Source: Streptomyces aculeolatus (GTDB lineage Bacteria > Actinomycetota > Actinomycetes > Streptomycetales > Streptomycetaceae). Taken from it: 64,000 bases of DNA. The stretch is from the NCBI RefSeq assembly GCF_020400605.1, contig NZ_JAINRD010000012.1, positions 62,001 through 126,000 on the forward strand. The letters run 5' to 3'. Shown piece after piece: positions 61,366 to 64,000 of the stretch (its first letter is position 1; the number at the start of each line of letters is the position of its first letter). Made by a program: the position numbers and the translations under genes. The notes beneath the pieces are model-generated. The model had not been told where the DNA came from. It ran no database searches and saw only the letters and a program-made list of their open reading frames with translations.

Positions 61366-61485
61366 CAGCCCCCGGCATGACCGCCATCGCGCCACGATGC
61401 AACCACCGCGCCCACGGACTGCGACCTTCTGGTACGAAGCGGTGGGTGTGGCACCCAGGGGCATCAGCCAGGGAGGCGGCGGTCG

Positions 61486-62343
61486 GTGGCGTACAGGCGT
61501 ATCGGACTCATCTCGTTACTGGACGGCGTCAATGACGCCGCGCTGCGCTATCTCCTCCTGCACCTCAACACCCTGCAGAGCGGCTTCGAGTTCGAGTTCC
61601 TGTCCCCGCATCCGGAGGACCCGTTCCTGTGCGAGGTGGCCGGCGGGAAGACGGCCGACCGGGCGGCCGTGCGCGAGGACTGCGCCCACTTCAAGAACCT
61701 GCTCATGGCGCACCTGCGCGACCAGGCCGTGGTCTTCGGCACCCGGGAGGACCCGCCGGAGCACATCGTGGTGCTCACCGGCGCGCGTTTCGACGACAAC
61801 TTCTACTCCGTCCGCCACAGCGGCGTCTCGGTCATCGCGCTGGGCAACTGGAAACGGTGGATGGCGCCGCCGTCCGTGCTGGAGTTCGCCCTGACCCTGA
61901 CCATCCGGGAGGCCATCACGACCGTCTCCCCCATCGGCAGCGGCGCCGTCCTGCGCGGGTCGGTGCACCTGGGCACCAAGGGCTGCCCGTGCGACGTCAC
62001 CGCGTCGCTCAGCGACGCACGTCAGAAGGCCCTGTCGTCGTTCCTGTGCGCGTTCTGCAAGCAGGCCGTACGCGACGCCGGAGCCGCCGAAGTCATCCCG
62101 GACATCGAGGCGATGCTGTCCAAGTCCTGGCTCGGCTCTGCCGACGACCCCTCGTCGCCCGCCGGCGTCGTCTCCGCGCTGGGACACGACCTGTTCATCG
62201 TCAAGGGCATACGCCCGACCTGGTGGGAACTGATCCGGACCGCCCTCCGCCGCGACGGCGCACAGCAGTTCCTCCTCCTCCTGCAGACCACGATCGGCAC
62301 GATCCTGATCGCCGTCCTCCTCCTCGTACTCGGCTTGAAGTAA
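61486..62343 (+). CDS. Hypothetical tail-anchored protein
   Basis: The 285-residue product is a soluble domain (residues ~1–255) ending in one C-terminal membrane helix (LLLQTTIGTILIAVLLLVLG). It has Cys at DPFLCE, REDCAHF, KGCPCDV and FLCAFCKQ, some possibly metal-binding. The body (IGLISLLDGVNDAALRYLLL, EHIVVLTGARFDDNFYSV) recalls peptidase-like or toxin-associated unknowns, but I do not recognise a family. The GTG start has GGAGG upstream. A 42-codon gene follows 12 nt later. Confidence 0.65.
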   Translation: MAYRRIGLISLLDGVNDAALRYLLLHLNTLQSGFEFEFLSPHPEDPFLCEVAGGKTADRAAVREDCAHFKNLLMAHLRDQAVVFGTREDPPEHIVVLTGARFDDNFYSVRHSGVSVIALGNWKRWMAPPSVLEFALTLTIREAITTVSPIGSGAVLRGSVHLGTKGCPCDVTASLSDARQKALSSFLCAFCKQAVRDAGAAEVIPDIEAMLSKSWLGSADDPSSPAGVVSALGHDLFIVKGIRPTWWELIRTALRRDGAQQFLLLLQTTIGTILIAVLLLVLGLK

Positions 62344-62355
62344 AGGGAGACCCCC

Positions 62356-62484
62356 ATGGCTCGTCCTGACGATGTGCGGCCCGCGTTCTGGGATGCCGAC
62401 AGCGACGACGGGGTGCAGAAGCCGCTGACCGACCAGGCTGTACGGGAGGCCGAGCGAATCTCCTCCGCCGGCGACTTCGGCTGA
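62356..62484 (+). CDS. Small hypothetical protein (42 residues)
   Basis: Starts MARPDDVRPAFWDADSDDGV and ends AERISSAGDFG. GGGAG lies 9 nt upstream of its ATG, 12 nt past the previous stop, so it is probably translated as part of the same operon. It is acidic, with no membrane segment. Function unknown; possibly a partner of the tail-anchored protein. Confidence 0.55.
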   Translation: MARPDDVRPAFWDADSDDGVQKPLTDQAVREAERISSAGDFG

Positions 62485-62586
62485 CGCGCCACCGGGACAC
62501 ACCCGGCTGACCGGGCGAACTAGTGCCGCATCAAGCAATGTTGGCCCCCTTCGGCGGGGCCAACGCCATGCCGCCTGCAAGCTGGG

Positions 62587-63087
62587 TCAGCCGTAGGTTT
62601 CAGGGTCGGTGAGACCCTCCACGAAGTCCTGAAAGCTCGCGGCCAGGGGTAGTTCGAGACCGGAGTCGGCGTCAAACCATCCGACGGTGGGGGTCGGGCC
62701 CGTCCGGTAGTCCAGCCCGATCCAGCAGGGGCCGTCGCCGCTGAGGAGTATGAGCGAGTCCGGCAGGTCCCACTCCCCAATCAGGTAGACGCTGTCGAGC
62801 AAGGAAGGCGCCCCGGTACGGTGCCCGATCCCCATCATGTACTCGAAGGGGACGTGGTCGCTCGCCCAGGACGTCGGCACCGAGGTGGGAAAGGCTCGAA
62901 GACCCGCGGCTACCCGTCCGCCGTTTTGCTGATGAAGCAGCGCCACCAGGGAGGCCGGGATAGTCACCTCCAGGGTGAGTTCGGCCTGGTCGACGAGCTG
63001 ATCGGTCAGCGGCGGCTGCACGCCGTAGTTGGAGGAGCCGTCCCAGAAAGCGACCTGAAGAACCTCGAAGCGGGGCATGGGCGGCAT
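62587..63087 (-). CDS. SMI1/KNR4-family protein (immunity-type)
   Basis: The 166-residue product has the SUKH/SMI1 pattern: an N-terminal helix with LEVTIPASLVALLHQQNGGR, a central SVYLIGEWDLPDSLILLSGD, then CWIGLDYRTGPTPTVGWFDA and a final SFQDFVEGL helix. SUKH proteins often neutralise polymorphic toxins. No toxin gene is visible beside it. Start at 63087 (or Met at 63078). It is passenger DNA between the left end and the transposase remnant. Confidence 0.75.
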   Translation of the reverse strand: MPPMPRFEVLQVAFWDGSSNYGVQPPLTDQLVDQAELTLEVTIPASLVALLHQQNGGRVAAGLRAFPTSVPTSWASDHVPFEYMMGIGHRTGAPSLLDSVYLIGEWDLPDSLILLSGDGPCWIGLDYRTGPTPTVGWFDADSGLELPLAASFQDFVEGLTDPETYG

Positions 63088-63144
63088 GCTACGAGGCCCG
63101 ACAACCGACGAAGCCGCGCCGGGGCCGTCCACCACAATGTCCCA

Positions 63145-63882
63145 GTGGCCGAGCGTGTGCAGGTGCGGGAAGTGGACGACGACGAGGGCCTGCGACTGCT
63201 GCGGATCGTCCGTCGGGGGACCGGTTCCGTGGTCACCTGGCGACGGGCCCAAATGGTGCTCTTATCGGCCCAGGGTATGTCGGTCGCGAAGATCGCCGAG
63301 GTGACCTTCACCAGCTCGGACCGGGTCCGGGACGTGGTCCACAACTTCAACGCCGACGGCTTCGCCTCGCTCTACCCGAAGTACAAGGGCGGCCGGCCGA
63401 GGACGTTCACGCTGCCCGAGCGACGCGAGATCAAGAAGATCGCCAAGTCCAGACCCGTCGAGCACGGCCTGCCGTTCTCGACCTGGAGCCTGGTCAAGCT
63501 GGCCGACTTCCTGGTCGTTGAGGGGGTGGTCGACGACATCAGCCACGAGGGCCTGCGCATCCTGCTCTCCGCCCCGTTGGCACGCGTATCGCGATCCTCT
63601 GCGACAACTACTCCCCGCACCTGACCACCAAACGCTGCCGCCGCGTCGCGAAATGGGCCGAGGCCAACAACGTCGAGATCGCCTACACCCCGACCAACAG
63701 CTCCTGGCTCAACCGGATCGAGGCGCAATTCACCGCACTGCGCTACTTCGCCCTCAACGGCACGGACCACCCCCAACCACAAGGCCCAGGGCAGCATGAT
63801 CCGCCGCTACATCATCTGGCGAAACAAGCACGCCACCGACACGCGCCTTCACGCCGTGGTCAACAGGGCGAACGTTGCTTGA
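63145..63882 (+). pseudogene. IS630-family transposase, internally deleted and frameshifted
   Basis: The N-terminal DNA-binding half is intact (WRRAQMVLLSAQGMSVAKIA, RVRDVVHNFNADGFASLYPK, YKGGRPRTFT). At about 63578 the sequence jumps to the second catalytic Asp (IAILCDNYSPHLTTKRC) and then NSSWLNRIEAQFTAL with the Glu. The segment with the first catalytic Asp is missing. A frame change near 63770 follows before the normal C-terminus (MIRRYIIWRNKHATDTRLHA). It cannot encode an active enzyme. Confidence 0.85.
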
Positions 63883-63889
63883 TGCGGCA

Positions 63890-64000
63890 CTAGGTGGCCG
63901 CGTCGTGGTGGAGTGTGCATGCGTCGTGCTGGAGGTGCAGACGGCGGAGGTCTTGCAGAGCGGCGACGGGAAAGGGATGCCGGATCCATTTCGCCAGGTA
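63890..64000 (-). CDS. 3' end of an unknown gene running off the window
   Basis: The minus strand is open from the window edge to a TAG at 63892–63890 formed at the IS630 insertion TA, giving 36 residues (YLAKWIRHPFPVAALQDLRR and so on). The insertion may have supplied the stop. No family is recognisable; low confidence that it is coding. Confidence 0.3.
   Translation of the reverse strand, partial: YLAKWIRHPFPVAALQDLRRLHLQHDACTLHHDAAT

Larger units (their letters stand above)
62523..63890. mobile_element. Second IS630-family element, decayed, carrying an SMI1/KNR4-type gene
   Basis: Ends GTGCCGCATCAAGCAA are perfect 16-bp inverted repeats at 62523 and (minus strand) 63890, with further similarity beyond. 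They are flanked by TA (62521–62522, 63891–63892). The 1368 bp hold a passenger gene on the minus strand and a deleted transposase on the plus strand. Its ends differ from those of the element at 39336, so it is a different IS630 subgroup. Confidence 0.88.

Noticed and set aside
63518..63799. 93-codon open frame inside the second IS630 element
   Set aside because: It is an out-of-frame reading of the transposase remnant; the true frame gives CDNYSPHLTTKRC and the DDE Glu segment.

Overview
The window is a very GC-rich actinobacterial chromosome segment, almost certainly Streptomyces or a close relative. Evidence: the atp operon order, the rpmE–LCP–rho–thrB–thrC–hom–lysA–nrtL neighbourhood, GTG starts with ATGA/GTGA overlaps, a Rho factor with a long Lys/Glu/Arg/Gly insert, and a Tat-exported hydrolase. 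No tool or database was used; all family names come from motifs read in the translated sequence.

1–22.6 kb is conserved core, almost all on the minus strand. Read 5'->3' it runs: response regulator, nrtL, lysA, hom, thrC, thrB (lysine/threonine from aspartate), rho, an LCP cell-wall ligase, rpmE, prfA, prmC, tsaC, an LMW-phosphatase-like protein lacking its nucleophilic Cys, a WecA-type glycosyl-phosphate transferase, then atpI-B-E-F-H-A-G and the first 12 codons of atpD. A tRNA-Arg(CCG) at 22490 marks the edge of the core.

22.8–44.2 kb is accessory. An 11-kb cassette for glycan use is bounded by two inverted copies of one AT-rich control region (near 24.2 and 35.3 kb). From the left copy a sugar ABC transporter (binding protein plus two permeases, no ATPase) and an unassigned secreted enzyme are read rightward. 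From the right copy an alpha-L-fucosidase-like enzyme and a GH95 fucosidase are read leftward. The two operons converge on one strong terminator. Outside the right copy lie the intact ROK regulator and a GH36 alpha-galactosidase. Each copy also carries debris of the genes that the other copy keeps intact. Next come an IS701 remnant, a 180-bp MITE, an IS630 element carrying an aminoglycoside-phosphotransferase-like gene, and a GH20 hexosaminidase/lacto-N-biosidase-type enzyme with a DasR-like site in its promoter. Together the enzymes suggest degradation of fucosylated, galactose/N-acetylhexosamine-containing glycans (mucin or blood-group type).

44.2–55.5 kb holds the most interesting locus. 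A ten-gene minus-strand run encodes an ABC transporter of the NMT1/THI5 type, dihydroorotate dehydrogenase 1B with its PyrK electron-transfer subunit, dihydroorotase, an M20 N-carbamoyl-amino-acid hydrolase, and two small degenerate phosphoribosyltransferase-like proteins. A divergent uridine-phosphorylase-like gene and an IclR regulator sit beside it. This is the gene set needed to run orotate -> dihydroorotate -> N-carbamoyl-aspartate -> aspartate, i.e. pyrimidine scavenging for carbon and nitrogen rather than biosynthesis.

55.6–64 kb is a mixed set: a CDGSH protein with a haem-oxygenase-like iron redox enzyme, a DUF2795 protein, a truncated isochorismatase overlapping a HAD phosphatase, a GAF–PP2C phosphatase, a Ku remnant divergent from a LigD-type phosphoesterase, a tail-anchored unknown with a 42-residue partner, and a second IS630-family element (decayed transposase) carrying an SMI1/KNR4-type gene.
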